Source: Hormiphora californensis
Taxonomy: Eukaryota > Ctenophora > Tentaculata > Cydippida > Pleurobrachiidae
NCBI GenBank assembly: GCA_020137815.1
Contig: CM035351.1
Coordinates: forward strand, 8,015,743 to 8,079,742
DNA length: 64,000 nucleotides
Direction: 5' to 3'
The notes beneath the pieces are model-generated. The model did not search any database. It had not been told where the DNA came from and saw nothing but the letters and a program-made list of their open reading frames with translations. This document shows positions 37,985 to 52,900 of the stretch, piece after piece (the first letter of the stretch is position 1; every line of letters starts with the position of its first letter). Made by a program: the position numbers and the translations under genes.

Positions 37985-40900
37985 TCAGCGGGGCGAGGGG
38001 GCGACCAAGAGATCCTTGAATTGGTGGAGTGCCTCTTTTAGAGTTTCTCGCACCTGATAGTAGGAAGGAGGGTGAAAATTTGGTAGAAAAAGAAGCAAAC
38101 GGAGTGATGGAAAGAGAGAATCCGGGTGGGTGTAATAAAGTTATGTTTTGCCTTTTGAAGGAGAAAATATGTATAGACGTGTGTAGTTTTTTTGCAGGAA
38201 AACATGTTACCTCGTTCGAGTTGCAGGTTATACAGTCGATTAGGAAAGGGTAGAGTTCTACAACGTGGTTCCATACCTCTACATCAACTGAGATAGGGGT
38301 TACCATGGTTACAAGGGTGGTTACAGGGGTAACTACGAAGGGCATTGTAACCTGTCAACACAGTCAGTCATCGTGATTGATGGTAATCTGAATCTAGTTC
38401 CCATGGTAACAGAGGGGCAGCAGGTGAATAAAGAATTACTTACTATCTGTCATCTTGTCTCTCCTGGCCTGCAGGGAGTTGATAAGAGATGATATGGCCC
38501 TCATTACAAAGGCTATCTCTGCCATCCTAGATCGGGGCAGGGGACACCGACCACTCAACTTCTCGTCCTTCACATAGTTCTTTAGCACTTCCTGGCACCG
38601 TTTTAGAAGGGTTCCTAGCGCCATCTTGGACACATCTGAAGGGGGTGTAACATGATGCAAAGACTCTAAATAAGGCATCTGGCATGATAGTGTTACTTGT
38701 CATACTGCATGACTACAGTATTATATGTAACATCACGTACGCCCAGTTCGGAGTGTGCAGTATTTTGTGAGACAAGATTTTAGACATACCTCCCTGTGGT
38801 CCACTGCTTGCTTCATAGAATGAGAACTGTAGGAGTGTTTCAAAACACGCCTTAGCAAACTGCTCTCTCAGGGGTAGGGTATTCAACGCTGCAGGAGAAA
38901 AGGGGGAGGGTTATACTGATTGTAATTAACAAATAGAATGGATTTAATAATACCACCCTGCTTCACGGTTATAATAAAACCAGCTCACACCAGCTAAAAC
39001 AAAAGCTGAAAACCCCCACAAATATATACAATCATTAGTATCACAGTATGTGACTACTGGTGTGCGGACTCTAGTGCTACACTCTAAGTCTACAGTGGAC
39101 TCTATATCTAAATTTAGATTTAGATAAAGAGTCCAAATAAGTCTAAACTCTAGGAGGACTCTTTATCTAAAAAGTCGGTAGTATGGTAGTTAAGGTCGTG
39201 CGCACTTTTTGGCGCCATTTGGCGCCAAATTGGCGCCAATTTGGCGCCACGTGGCGATATTTTAGCGCCAAATGGCGCCAAAATTTGGCGACTGCGCACA
39301 ACCGCCAATTTGGCGCCAAAATGGCGCCAAGTTGGCGATTTTTTGGCGCCAAATGGCGCCACGTGGCGCCAAGTGGCGCCACGTGGCGATTGTAAATCGC
39401 CAAGTGTTGGCGGTATTTGGCGGTACCGCCACGTGGCGATGCGAATTTGTCTGAATAAACTGTGTCCATCGCCAAGTGGCGCCAAATTGGCGCCAAATTG
39501 GCGATACTACCTAAAATTCCAAATATTCATAACGTCCATCAGAGGAATTCCTATCGCCAAGTGGCGCCAAATGGCGCCAAGTGGCGCCAAATTGGCGGTG
39601 ATTGGCGATTGTCGCCATTTTAGCGCCAGATTGGCGCCAATTTGGCGCCAAATGGCGCTACTTGGCGATTTGTATTCAATCGCCAACTTAGCGCCATTTT
39701 GGCGATTGCCGCCAACTTAGCGCCAAATTGGCGCCATGTTGGCGGCGATCGCCAAGTAGCACCATTTGGCGCCAAATTGGCGCCAAATTGGGGTAGTCCC
39801 GCCATGGCGGTAGTCAATCGCCACATGGCGGTTGCAATCGCCATGTGGCGGTCGGGAGTGGCGCCATACCACGGAAGTGGCGCCATACATGCTCTGGCGG
39901 TACTTAGATGGCGGTGGAGTTTGGCGCCAGTTGTTGAATTTGGCGCTAACTTGTGGCGCCAACAAAAAAACCGATTTCTGGAGTGGCGCCACACCACTGG
40001 AGTGGCGCCACATAAAAAAGTGGCGCCACTCAAAATATTTTGTAACGCCAACATATGGCACTGTTTGACTACCGCCACCGCCATCCTTATTGGCGCTAAC
40101 GTATACTGGATGGCGCCAACATTTATGTGGCGCCACTCTTGTATGGCGCCATAAATGTGGGCTTTTTACCGTTTTTTGCTAATTTTGAGCACCTTTAAAG
40201 CCAAATAACGGCTAAACGGTTGAAGATGGAGCTTAAAAGTCCGACGTCGACCCCCCATAACTTGGCCATTGCCTACAAAATTGCACCAATGAAAAGTCTC
40301 TAAACAATTCCTACGTGGCTATGGAGGCGCATTGTCGCATTGTGCGCGTCTCAACACATAGTTATGTTTAAACCTAATTATCCAATTATCTAATTAACCG
40401 GATGAGATAGAGACTTAATTTCAGCACCTACCCCCACTAATTCGAGAACGCTGAACATTTCAGTGCCCCCGGTTGTGTCTCTACTCCTTTCCTAACATGG
40501 CTATATATAGCCATATGGCCAGCAAACGGCTATGTGCAGGTCTAATTATCCAATTATCCAATTAACCAGATGAGATAAAGACTTTATTCTGGCACCTACC
40601 CCCACTAATGCGAGGACACTAAACACTTTGGTGCCCTTAATTTTATCTCTACTCCTTTCCTAAGGGTAGATACAGCGTTTTTCTCCTTATGCTCAATTAC
40701 CAATCAATTAGGGGCTAATTACACACCTTCCCCCAAATAATTGAGACTGACATTTTGGTTTTTTATGTTCAGGGGGCCTATACCTAGAATTTACAACCGG
40801 AATTGGCTTGCCGCTAGTGAGTTCTATGTCGAAACACGTTTTGACAGGCTTATGTAGGTGACACAGACAACTTCAAAAAATGCGCTCACGGAAGGGCTCA

Positions 40901-43900
40901 TTCTCGGCAATGTCCATATGGCGCCACATGATCATGTGGCGCCATTATCATGTGGCGCCATTAATGTGGCGCTAATGTGTGGCGCCGTTTGACTACCGCC
41001 ACGACAACGGTTGGCGCCACACACATACCACTTGCATACCGCCAGAGTTTTTAAAATGTGGCGCCACTCCAGTGGTGTGGCGCCACTCCAGAAATCGGTT
41101 TTTTTGTTAGCGCCATAAGTTGGCGCCATATTCAACAAATGGCGCCACACGCCACCGCCATCCAAGTACCGCCAGAGCATGTATGGCGCCACTCCCGTGG
41201 TGTGGCGCCACTCCCGACCGCCATATGGCGTGTTTGGCGCCAAAATTTTGCCATGTGGCGATTGACTACCGCCATGGCGGGACTACCCAAATTGGCGCCA
41301 ATCTGGCGCTACTTGGCGATCGCCGCCAATTTCTAAATTGGCGATTGCCGCCAACATAGCGCCAATTTGGCGCCAAAATGGCGATTTGTATTCAATTGCC
41401 AACTTAGCGCCAAATTGGCGGCGATCGCCAAGTAGCGCCAGATTGGCGCCAATTTGGCGCCAAATTGGCGGTGCTTGGCACTTAGCGCCAAATTGTTGGC
41501 GCTAATTTGGCGATTTGTAGCCAATCGCCAATTTGGCGCTAATTTGGCGCCAAGTTGGCGGTGCTTGGCACTTAGCGCCAAATTGGCGATTGGCTAAAAA
41601 TCGCCAGATTGGCGCCAGTTTGGCGCCAATTTGGCGATTTTTTAGCCAATCGCCAATTTGGCGCTAAGTTGGCGCCAATTTGGCGATTTTTAGCCAATCG
41701 CCAATTTGGCGCTATGTTGGCGCCAAATTGGCGGTATTTGGCACTTTGCGCCAATTTGGCGCTAAGTTGGCGCTAAGTTGGCGACGAAAATGTGGTTAAT
41801 TTACGCTTCTGAATGTTCGCACTCGCCAAGTGGCGCTAATTTGGCGCCAAGACTAAAAAATACCTGGCGCCAATTTGGCGCCAATTTGGCGCCACTTGGC
41901 GGTGGGCACAGTTTATCCAGAAAAATGTGCATCGCCACGTGGCGGTACCGCCAATTACCGCCAACACTTGGCGATTTATAATCGCCACGTGGCGCCAATT
42001 GGCGCCACGTGGCGCCATTTGGCGCCAAAAAACCGCCAACTTGGCGCCAAAATGGCGCCATATTGGCGGTAGTGCGCAGTCGCCAAATTTTGGCGCCATT
42101 TGGCGCCAATATATCGCCACGTGGCGCCAATTTGGCGCCAAATGGCGCCAAAAAGTGCGCACGACCTTAACTACCATACTACCAAAAAGTCTACACAGGG
42201 CGGACTCTTTATCTAAAAAGTCTAAACAAAGTGGACTCTATATCTACATAAATCTAAATTAGATATAGAGTCCGCCTTTCGCCGCGAACTCGAGATTTCG
42301 GCCGTTAGGCCGGAAACGAGAGTTTGCTCTATCCCTATACTAATTTAGAAGTGTTAGGGCCGTTATTTGGGTTCGAGGTTAGGGTTAGGGTTAGTGTTAG
42401 GGTTTGGTTTTGGGTTGGGTTAGGATTTTAGACATAGAGTCCGGGTTGGAGGATTTGGCGCCAAAATGTACTAGAGGACTCTATATCTAAAAATTCTAAA
42501 CAGGGCGGACTCTTTATCTAAAAAGTCTACACAGGGAGGACTCTTTATCTAAACTTTTTTCAAAATCTAACTGTAGATAAAGAGTCCGTTTTTAGATATA
42601 GAGTCCGCCTTGGATTTAGATAAAGAGTCCGTTAGCACTAGAGTCCGCCCACCGTGACTACTACTATAACGGCTACACATGGGTTTAGTGAGTGACACAC
42701 AGCGAAGAAACACACTACTTTCATATCCCCCCCCCCTTTTATGAGAGTGGCTCCTATTAGCTACCATCCCTATATTCTTACCTTCGGGGTCTGTCGCCCG
42801 TAGCATTGCCGGAATTGGGTTATATAGCTCCGCTGAATTTTAACAAAACATTAACGATATTGGTATTATAGTAGTTTGGAACCCAAGTTTTCAGCAAGAG
42901 TGTGTGTGTCAGCAGGCCGTGCAGAGCTCAATGTAAAGATTCAGTGTGCTAATAACCCGCTACAAAAAAGTGCACAAAACCAACCCAACACTAAGTGCTA
43001 TACAGATACACGTGAGAAATCAATCAGGAGCTATAAGACATGCAACATAGATTAGCAGATGTTATATAGTTACCCGTGGTGAGAGGTTGGGGGGCCGTGG
43101 CATGGACAGAACCCCTATTTAGCAGGTTCATTACATGTTTAACAAATGGTACTGGGGTGTTGCCAGCCCGGGGTAGGATCACTTCTTGTATCAGGGATAT
43201 TAGAGACACATCCAACTGCTCGTGGGCCACTCTCTCCTCATAACTCAGGTTTATTGGCGGCCTACTGGGGGAGGGGAGGGAAGAGTTTTAGGGGTTGAGT
43301 TAGCATGCTCTGGCTTGTAGCTGAATGGTGGATTAAAAACAGGGCGTTGTGTTTAGCTACTTACTGGTCTCCAAATAAGAACTCTTCTAAACACTTCCCG
43401 AATTCTCTCCACATCCCCTCAAACTTGTCACCTGTAAGGAAACAATGTTACAACCTTCTTATTCACACTACCACATGACATGAGAGAAGTCAAGCACCTC
43501 CTGGCTCCAACATCATATAAGTGATATGTCCTCTTACCCTGTTCGCAGGCTGTGCTAACCCCATTCTTCACCACTGATAATAAGGTCGAGTGACAGAGAA
43601 GCCATGTACTCTGAGCCGGACAGGCGTATTTCAGTCCCAGAGGTCCCCGTATCATCTGAGGGAGGGACCAGGGTTACAGACGTAACGCGCAGTGACTGAA
43701 CAGTAGGACGGGTGGCGCGCGCAGTCAGGAGGATCACGGATCGGTCGGAGCAGCCAGAGTGTCTTTTGCTCACGGCGACTCCGGTACCATGACAGACACA
43801 ACTGCATGCATGTGATCAGCAATTGTGAAGTGGTACTTCTACTTACCTTGATAACGTGCTCCATAGTATGGGCAGCTATAACATATGTATTTGTATGTCT

Positions 43901-46900
43901 CCCGTTATAAAGGGTCAGAGCGTTCTGTAGACATTGTTCCCCAAAACTAATATACACACTCTCTTCACTCTTGGACATCTGGGACTGATTAACTAACTTC
44001 TTTCCTGAGAGAGATGGGTGTGTTAACATGATAGCTCCCTTGGGGGTTATAGTGTTTGTCAACACTAAATGTGATTCAAGACTTATTGTGAGGCCTCATG
44101 AGGGAGTTTTTCTGTCATAACAGTATCTTCCCTGTGTCTTTCTCAGCCCTCAAGGGACCTAATTTAATCCCCTCCTTTTTACGTCTCTACATATCATGGC
44201 CTATATCACATCTATCCTCTCCCACAGACCGATTTAAAAGGTAAACACAGCCTTATAAAAACATTCCCAGTCTACTTCTATTGGCCCAGGTCACTTCATG
44301 TGAACACTAGGGCCAATATAATAATACTACCGCCCAAGAAGAGGGCCCTAGGGTAGACTTTACATCCGTTTGTCTGTGAATCGCCACCACACCGATTATC
44401 CCAAATTACAGGTGACTGTATGAAGCCGTGTATGTTCTGAATATTTCAAGCTTTTATCAGCTGACAGAGAAATTAGAGTCATGTAACAGGCTAGCATTTA
44501 TTTTATATAAAATCTGTTTGATAAAAATGACAGTATATGGTGCATATAAAAATATAAGTCGTGTCCTTCACAATCTCTGTCCATCAACCATGTCTCTCTC
44601 CCTCACATCACTGTCTGGCAGCGCCGACCCGATCTGAGAGCAATGAAACAAAACGGGTTCTGGCACTGCAAGACAGCCCTACCAACCCCAGGGATATTCA
44701 GTATTCCCTTCCACACTGTGGTTCTATCGGTTGTAATCGGAACTATCAGTATCACTAATTTTCTTCTTCTCCAGTATATCTGGATCCGCAGCTAGGTTCT
44801 TCATCACAACCCCATTCTTGCCACCTGACCCCTTCTCCGCATCTGATCCATACTGCCCAATGATGGCATTTGACCGGTACCGCACCCACATTCTACACCC
44901 CATAATGTAGGACCCCATAACAACCAGTAGGATAACCCATATAGCAATCATAGCTATCTCAGTAATCCATTCCTCTAGCACACAGGCGAGGAGTCCAGCG
45001 AATATATTGACACACCATAACACAATGCCACACTGATAAAACCGTTCCTTATTTGTCTGGAAGTGATGGAGATCCTGCTCGAAACTGTATCTCTCTGAGT
45101 CAGATAGTATCTTGATATTAATGGTGTTGGCAATCTTCTCGTTCTTCTCCAGAACCTCCTGAACTGTCTCCATGAATGCAGGTGAGCTGCTGATGTTTCA
45201 ACCGCTCCGTCTTGTCATAGGGAGCCTTCTGTCTTCTCCAGTACCATACTACAAGGTTCAAAGGGTACAGGGCTGGTATAAGGAATGGACGATTCCTGAA
45301 TCTACGAGATTCTGATATTACGAACAACTAGGCAAGGAGGGAACGATAAGAAGGAAGCAGACTAAACTGAGGAAAACAAGAGTTACGAGGAAAAACTTCT
45401 GCAGAATACTATGGCGAATATGCTAGAATGTTCGTGAGCTGGTATAGCATAATCAACTAAAGTGTCTAGTAGTTTTGGTCCCCGAACAGTTATCGAGCAA
45501 AACGCAGGGGCAGGAGCTGGAGCGTTTTGAGACAAGGGACTATGAGGCCACGTGAAATGCATGTGAACTTTACACATCATTTACAAGCACGTTGGAGTAG
45601 CAGACATGGAGTAGAGATGTTGAGTAAGAGAGGTTAAAATATACGTCCAGCTAAAGTAGGTACGAGTGAAAGGGCCGGACAAAGCAAACACAGCCATGGG
45701 GTGAACTTAGGGTGAAATGTAAACAAAATTAGTCTAAGTGATTCTATCTATATTCTCTATCTCTCTCTTTCATCCTCGCTTTCTCTCCCCCTCTGATCTC
45801 TATCTATCTTTCTCGCCCCTTCTTTCTTTTCTCTTTCTCTAGTAAAGGGTTTCTCTCGTTTCATTAGTCCCCAGTGGGGATAGATGGATTGGTAAATTGA
45901 GGTAAGCTGAAAGGTGCAAGACGGGCTGCAGGATAGGACAATTGCGTGGTGTACTGATGATTGTGCCCCCAATTATGGAAAGAGAAACCAACAGAGGCAG
46001 TGTATCGCTAGTTCAGAAACAGAGAGAGGGGTATCGCTAGTTCAGAAACAGAGAGAGAGGTATCGCTAGTTCAGAAACAGAGAAAGAGGTAACACTGGTT
46101 GGTCAGCTGAGAGAGAGGTAACACTGGTTGGTCAGCTGAGAGAGGTAACACTGGTTGGTGAGCTGAGAGAGAGGTAACACTGGTTCAGAAACAGAGAGAG
46201 AGAGGTAACACTGGTTGGTCAGCTGAGAGAGGTGCATGGGTCACACAGGAAGGAACACAAATCGTATCACACAGGAACACAATTCAGCTTGATACACATG
46301 ACGCGATGCATATATGCAGAATGAAACAAAAGGGTCTCGTACTACAGAGAGAGAGAGAGAAAGGAAGATAAGAAGCTAGCGCTGTCTCTTCGGTCGTGAC
46401 TAAATAGGTGCAGTTCCATGGTGGCCAAACATATTGTAACAAAGTTATGCTCCTTTAGCTACAACTGTATGGGCTTTATGATCATTTGAAACATTTTACA
46501 ATTGAATTGTCTTGTTCGAACCTCTCTCTCTCTCTCTCTAAGGAAGGAAGGAACATACACGAGTTTTCTACCCACTCTATTGATTCACTTGCCCCTTATC
46601 AGTGTCAGACTTGCATGTTCAACGCGACATGAACAAAATTAATCTACAATCTAGAGTCTACATATAAAATATAAAATTCAAAATGAGTCAAAAGGAACAG
46701 GAATATAAAGGTAGAGATTAGCTGCCTATGAGGTCACCTTACCTAAGAGGTCTGCTACCGGCGTCCCTAACACGGGAGGGGGAAGATAGGAGAGGGTACC
46801 CAGCACTAAGAATTCTATTATCAGATGTGGAAATAGCTTCTCATCAGACTTCGGACAATCACCAATACACCTGAGGAAAGGTAGAAAATATAGCCTATAG

Positions 46901-49900
46901 TTGCATATATTTCTCTGCCTAGAAGCCCCCGTCCAGGCTATAATTATATGTGAACAGCACCCCCATGCCATTACTAACCTGAGTGCAGAGATGACACCCG
47001 ACTGGAGAGGTGTTAGTTTGCTGTCCTGTGCAGTTATTACAAATGGTAGCTCTGAACCAATAGGGACAGCTGACACGCCCCGAACTACACGTGACAAGTG
47101 GTGCATGTCCTCCTCTGTAAACCTGTGGAGAGAGAGGAGTCATTACTTCTTAGTTGGGGGGGTTCAACCTAAAAATTTCCATTTCCATTTGCCAAAATCC
47201 GGGTATCGATGGAAATTTTTAGAAATTTTTAGAAATTTTTAGAAGTTTTTAGAAATTTTTAGAAGTTTTTAGTACTAAAAATTTCCAAAAATTTCTAAAA
47301 ATTTCCAAAAATTTCCATTGACCAAGAAGAGAAAAATTAACAAAAACTTGAAAATATATAAACACAGTTGTCGAAGAACTGGTTCCTTTTCCTTACCTCT
47401 TGTGACAACTGAGCATCAATAAGTTATTGAATGATAGATAAGACATCGATATCATATATTTTTGGGCAATCCGTACAATTTCTTCAGAAATCATAGCTTC
47501 ATTGGACAACTAAGGACGCGGACGTCTCGAAAACTGATTTAAAAGTAAGTTACCAAATAGCACAAGATACCTTATGTACTTATATAAGGTGCTATTTGGT
47601 AACTTACTTTTAAATATTCCTTCGGACGGGTCCTTTTACCATGACTAATGCTTAATACCGTAGTAGATCAGGTTTCTTAGCACACAATATAGAAACTTAA
47701 ACTCTTTTTTAAACTCGATAAGGGATATAGCGAGAATAAGTACTAACTTACTGTCGAAAACATGCATAGATTACCTGTCATTACCTTGGAATTGGGTTAC
47801 CGACGAACTTATATAAACTTCTAAAAGTTTCTAAAAACTTCTAAAAATTTCTAAAAATTTCTAAAAACTTCTAAAAATTTCTAAAAATTTCCATTTACTA
47901 AAAACTTCCAAAAATTTCCATTGTCCATAAATTTCTAAAAATTTCTAAAAATTTCTAAAAATTTCCAAAAATTTCTAAAAATTTCCAAAAATTTCCAAAA
48001 ATTTCTAAAAATTTCTAAAAATTTCCAAAATAAAATTTCCATTTGCCAAAAAAGTGGGTATCAATGGAAATTTTTAGGGTTGAACCCCCCCCCCTTAGTT
48101 ACTTAGTGAATCTCTCACGTGGCCTAAAAATACGACACGAAGTGTTTGAATTACTTCATTTTCTACTGGGATAGTTCAATATTCAGCTGCTATAATAGTG
48201 CTAATACCTAGTGGACACTTTAGGGTAGATAAGAGGGAAGATCTTCATGAGGGAGGTCAGGAAGTTTTGAGATGGTGTGTCTTCTACAGCCCCTGATACC
48301 CCCAGGTAGGCATGTGTTATCTTGTGTCCCACTGTATACCACGTGTGCCAGGCAACAAACCATAACTCAGCACACTCTTCATCGCTATAGTTGTCCTGGG
48401 AGAGGGTTAATGGAGATGTATTGAAGGTGGGAGGAGGAAGGAGTTCAAATCAGAGAAAATCTGAATTACTAAAATTAGGTATATTGAAATGAGCTGTTTT
48501 GCCAATACAAGAGGAATAAACACCCGGATGCCCCTTCACTTACATTATCTTTAAGAAGCTCGTGGAAGCTAGCCAGGGCAGCAGAAGACACTTCGTTAGT
48601 TGGATTTAGTGCCCCACTTTCAATGTGACGTAGCAGTAATTCCCACGCTCCAGAGAAGTTGTCCAGCTTGAAGAGGATGTGACGCCAGGTTTGAAACACT
48701 CGGGCTACTCCCCCTATCGTACCCACCTAGAACAGGGAATATGGTGAGAAAGAGTTCTGGACCGTGGTTACTTGACGAGAGAAAAAGGGGGGAAGGGGCC
48801 TGCATTTATAACAGTAACGAGGTTGGATTGAAACGTTACCTGTGTCTCTGCCCACTGTTTACACGCGGTATTCCTGGTGTGATGTACTAAGATGGGGGCA
48901 TCTGTTTTCTCAGGTATTGACTCGTCAGGAGCTGTAGAAGAGAGGCACTTCACCTCTTCTAATAGAGGGAACAACACCTGGAATTATATTGATTGTACAA
49001 CTCAGAGAGAGATGGGTGAATGAAACAAGAATTAATGTCTCACAAAAGACTGTCCTCTCCGAACCGGGCCGAAGGATTCCCTGTGCATTAACAGTCATGT
49101 AGTATGACTCATTTATTACAAAAAAGAAGAATTAATATCAAATACCCATCAAATACTACCAGAATAACACCTACCTTCCACAGTACAGTATTCCAGGTAC
49201 TGGACTTTAGTAGATCACCCTGAGCACTCAGAGCGGAGAACAGCGTCTGACCGGCACTCTTCCTCACAGGAGGCCTGGCATCGATACAGAGGTCACCTAT
49301 CTTTTGGAATAGTGATATCCAAAGATCATCAAAACACACGCTCTCTCCTGGTGATTGGTAGAGAGCACTGATGGGACCTGATATAATGGTCTGCTCAGGA
49401 AGTTCAACTTCCTTCTCCTTCTCCCCTTCTTCTCCTGTTTTGTCCTTGTTTTGGCAGAGGAAATCACTGATGTGCCACTGAGTGGGGGAGAGACAAATTC
49501 ACATTTTACTATCCTGTATAATAGTAAGGTGGAAAACACTTTTTATAGGACCGAGGACGGACTTATTGACTAACCAGTAGCCCGACGGCAGTAAGACTGA
49601 TGTTCAACTCGACCCTCTGTAGCCCATATCCTCCTGTGACCTGAATACACCTTGCCACACAGGTGTCTGGTAGAATGGGTAGGAAGTCATTGACAAGGAG
49701 CTGAAGTGACAGGAACCCTGCCCGTACCAGTGCTTCTCTGGAAATGTGGTGGTGGGGTGTTAGGGCTGAATCTTGTTATGTTCTAACTGTGAGAGAGGGT
49801 TAGCAAGGTCAGCTGAGTCAGCACACGTTTAGAACTCACGATGATGTACGAGTGCTGACTACAGATCCCAGAATGTGTAGAACAGGAGGCCAGGCACACT

Positions 49901-52900
49901 GGGGGAAGGCGTGCCCTCTGGAGTTCAGGATCTCCTGCAAACACTCCAACTGCTTCATCCTAACGTCCTCACTTTCAAGTATTGACATACTGACTAGAGG
50001 GCTCATCAGACTTCTTACCAGCTCCTGTTGAGGTTAGTTTCAGTTAGTAAAATTATAGCTTAGATAGATAGAGAAAGGGTGAGAAATATCATTTTTGAGA
50101 GAGAGTGAAAGGTGGTTAAAAATGATATTGATGTGGCCAATACCATGTTTTCGTTAAGTGGTGTCTGGTGTTCAGCCTCAATTGCAGCACGTAACAACTT
50201 GGTCAGGGCCAGGGCTGCCCAAGTTCTCCGGCTAGGCTCCTTCTCCTGACAGACTACCAACAGATGTTGGGAGACTTGTTCCCACAACAACTCAAGTCGA
50301 GACAGATTCACAAGACAAGTCTCCAAGATCTTTCCAATACAAAACAGCGACCTCTCCTGAGAAGAGTGGAATTGAACTGCTACTCAATATGACGTGTATT
50401 TGTCTACTGCACAGGTGCTCACTGCTCATAAAGAGTCTTCTCAGTATCATATTTAGATGATTCAATAGCTCTTTCTTTTACATTCTATGCCCTCTAATTC
50501 TTACTTTAGCTGTGTTTTCCCTGTCACTAGAGCAAAGAGCGCTGACAAGGTCTAACAGTGGTTCCTCGGCCAGGTACTGTGAACTCTGGAACAGTCGGGA
50601 CAGCATGCTGCATATTATAGGCAGCTCAGAGTTGAGGGCAGCTGTCTTTACCTGATAAACGAGGTCAGGATGTCTTGTTAGGGGACGCTCAGTGAGTTAT
50701 AGTGATATTACAGACTAGTGATACTGTCACTCTGCCCCGGTGTGGTAGCACTGTTAGCACTGTTAATCCCGGTGTGTTAGGTGTTACTGACTACTCACAA
50801 CGTTAGATCCATCATGCTGATGGGCTAGCTGCCAACTGTCCGTTATCTGTTGGAACCAGTCCAAGGATCCAGGTGAGGTGGGTTAGTGTCCTGAGCAACA
50901 TGGACCACCCAGACCCCATTACTTTCCCGTGGCAGTGAGCCATAGATAACAGACATCTCATACACTGGACATTCTTAGGCATGACAACATTACCAGACCC
51001 TTGTCTTCCTGAGAGGGGCAGGGTAGACACTAGACATATGTTACAATATCAGGGCGAGAGAGGGAGAGAGAGAGAGGGAGAACTTCTCTGAGAATGGGAA
51101 CAGGGAGGAAGGGAGGGTCTGGTAGGACTGGTGGTTGGGACATCTTGTAACATACCTCAGCACTCTTAGTTCCGGTTATTCAAAAGATCGTAAGTGAGGG
51201 GGTAGAGAGGCTTTGCAGAGATGCTGTAATAAATGCATCTCTAGCAATGCCAATACCAAGAGCTCCACACAGACTTGTAAAGTCCTGATGACTCTTTAGA
51301 ATTAGTTCCCTCGCTGTTTCGTCCTGTGCAGCGTCTAATAGTAGAGATAGGGCTGCTAGAAGACCGTGCCAGCTGGTGTTAGTCATCTCTGACACTGTGT
51401 TCATTAACTCCTCATCTCCACTCGCTTCAGCCTGCATGGATAAACAATGGTTAATAATGGAATGGGGACATTGGAACTGGAACAATGTTATTGACGGAGG
51501 GTGTGTAACAGGTGCAACCCTGATGCTGTCACTGAAACTGCTAAAATTGTAAACTTTCCTCAGATCGGTGTCACCGCGCGTCCCACTGGTCACTGCTGCG
51601 CGCTGTGCCCGCCCCCATGCGTGTAACAATATTAACATTCAATAACAAATGGGGGCCAATATCAAGATATTTTATAGACAATGGAAGTTTACTGTAGCTT
51701 GAAAGACAATAAAACAATATACATCACTCCACGTTATACAGACCTTTGTGTATTAATGTACATCGCTAATGTACCTGTATGTGATTCTGTCAGGATGCTA
51801 TTAGTAATGTGTAGGAGGGCTGCATATGTTACACCCAGTGTATACCCATCTGTAAAGAGAGGTGCCTCACTCTTTTCCAGTGCTGACAATCTGGGGGAGG
51901 TACACAATTAGTAGGAGTGTGTACAACCATTAGCCACACTACTATGTACAGGAGCCATGTCTTGCTCGACCCTCTTTTTCCTTCCCCGCCCCCATTGCTC
52001 CACCCCCCCCCTTTTTTTTGGTTTAGCCAAGTGTCCTACTCACAGAAGTGGTTTAAAGGTACTCCTCATGCTCGGTAAAGCTGATAACAGTATAGAGGTG
52101 CTACCAAGTGTAAACACTATACTGTCAGGTGCATTTTGTCCTAGATTTATCGGGCTAGCCACACCTGAATGAGAGGGGGGGGCATATGTGTTATGAGAGG
52201 GTGGTTGTTATTCAAAAGTAATGCAGTTTTGTATTTCTGATCTAACAAGTTTATAGATTGTAACATGTTTAGAGGTAGTGGAAGTACCGTTTTGTCCGGA
52301 TGTAGTTTGTCCAGTGAATAGGGACTGAAGGAAACCTCCCATCGCCCCAATTATCTCATGAAATACTTTGCTGCTCTGGTCTTGTAAATCGTATCGTTTA
52401 CACAAGTTAGATAGCAACCTCGGCTCACAACACACCTATAAAATCATGTAGTTTAGGGCCATTACTCCGACCTATTGACAGTTAACTAACTACATTTAGT
52501 TACAGTTTTTAGTTACAGTTTCACTGTCACAATCCCCTCTCCACATGTGTGTTTTGTTACCTGGTGTAGAACCTCCAGTGCTACAGTCCGCTGCCAGAAC
52601 GGTTTCTCAAAATCCAGAAACTTAACTATTATTGACAAGAATATCTCACACTCCGTCACCTGCACAATGGTATAGTTTATCTAGCTATTATACAGGGGGA
52701 CATGTCGATAGTGCTCAATCAGGGGGTGGTAATAAACAACATGTGTATTGGTTTATATATACCGCGAGTGCACATATCACTCCCGCTGTGCGCGACCATT
52801 TGCACGCTGAAATATGCACTGTGCTTCCGCGGGAGCGTGCAGATATAGAGGGAGCGGGATATAAGTAAGAAATGTGTTCTCGCTGTGTTTTTACACCTTA

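Noticed and set aside
39150-42260. Many long frames encoding [10 protein letters not shown]-like repeats
   Set aside because: They arise in all frames because the GGCGCC repeat lacks stops; no start context, splice sites or domain.
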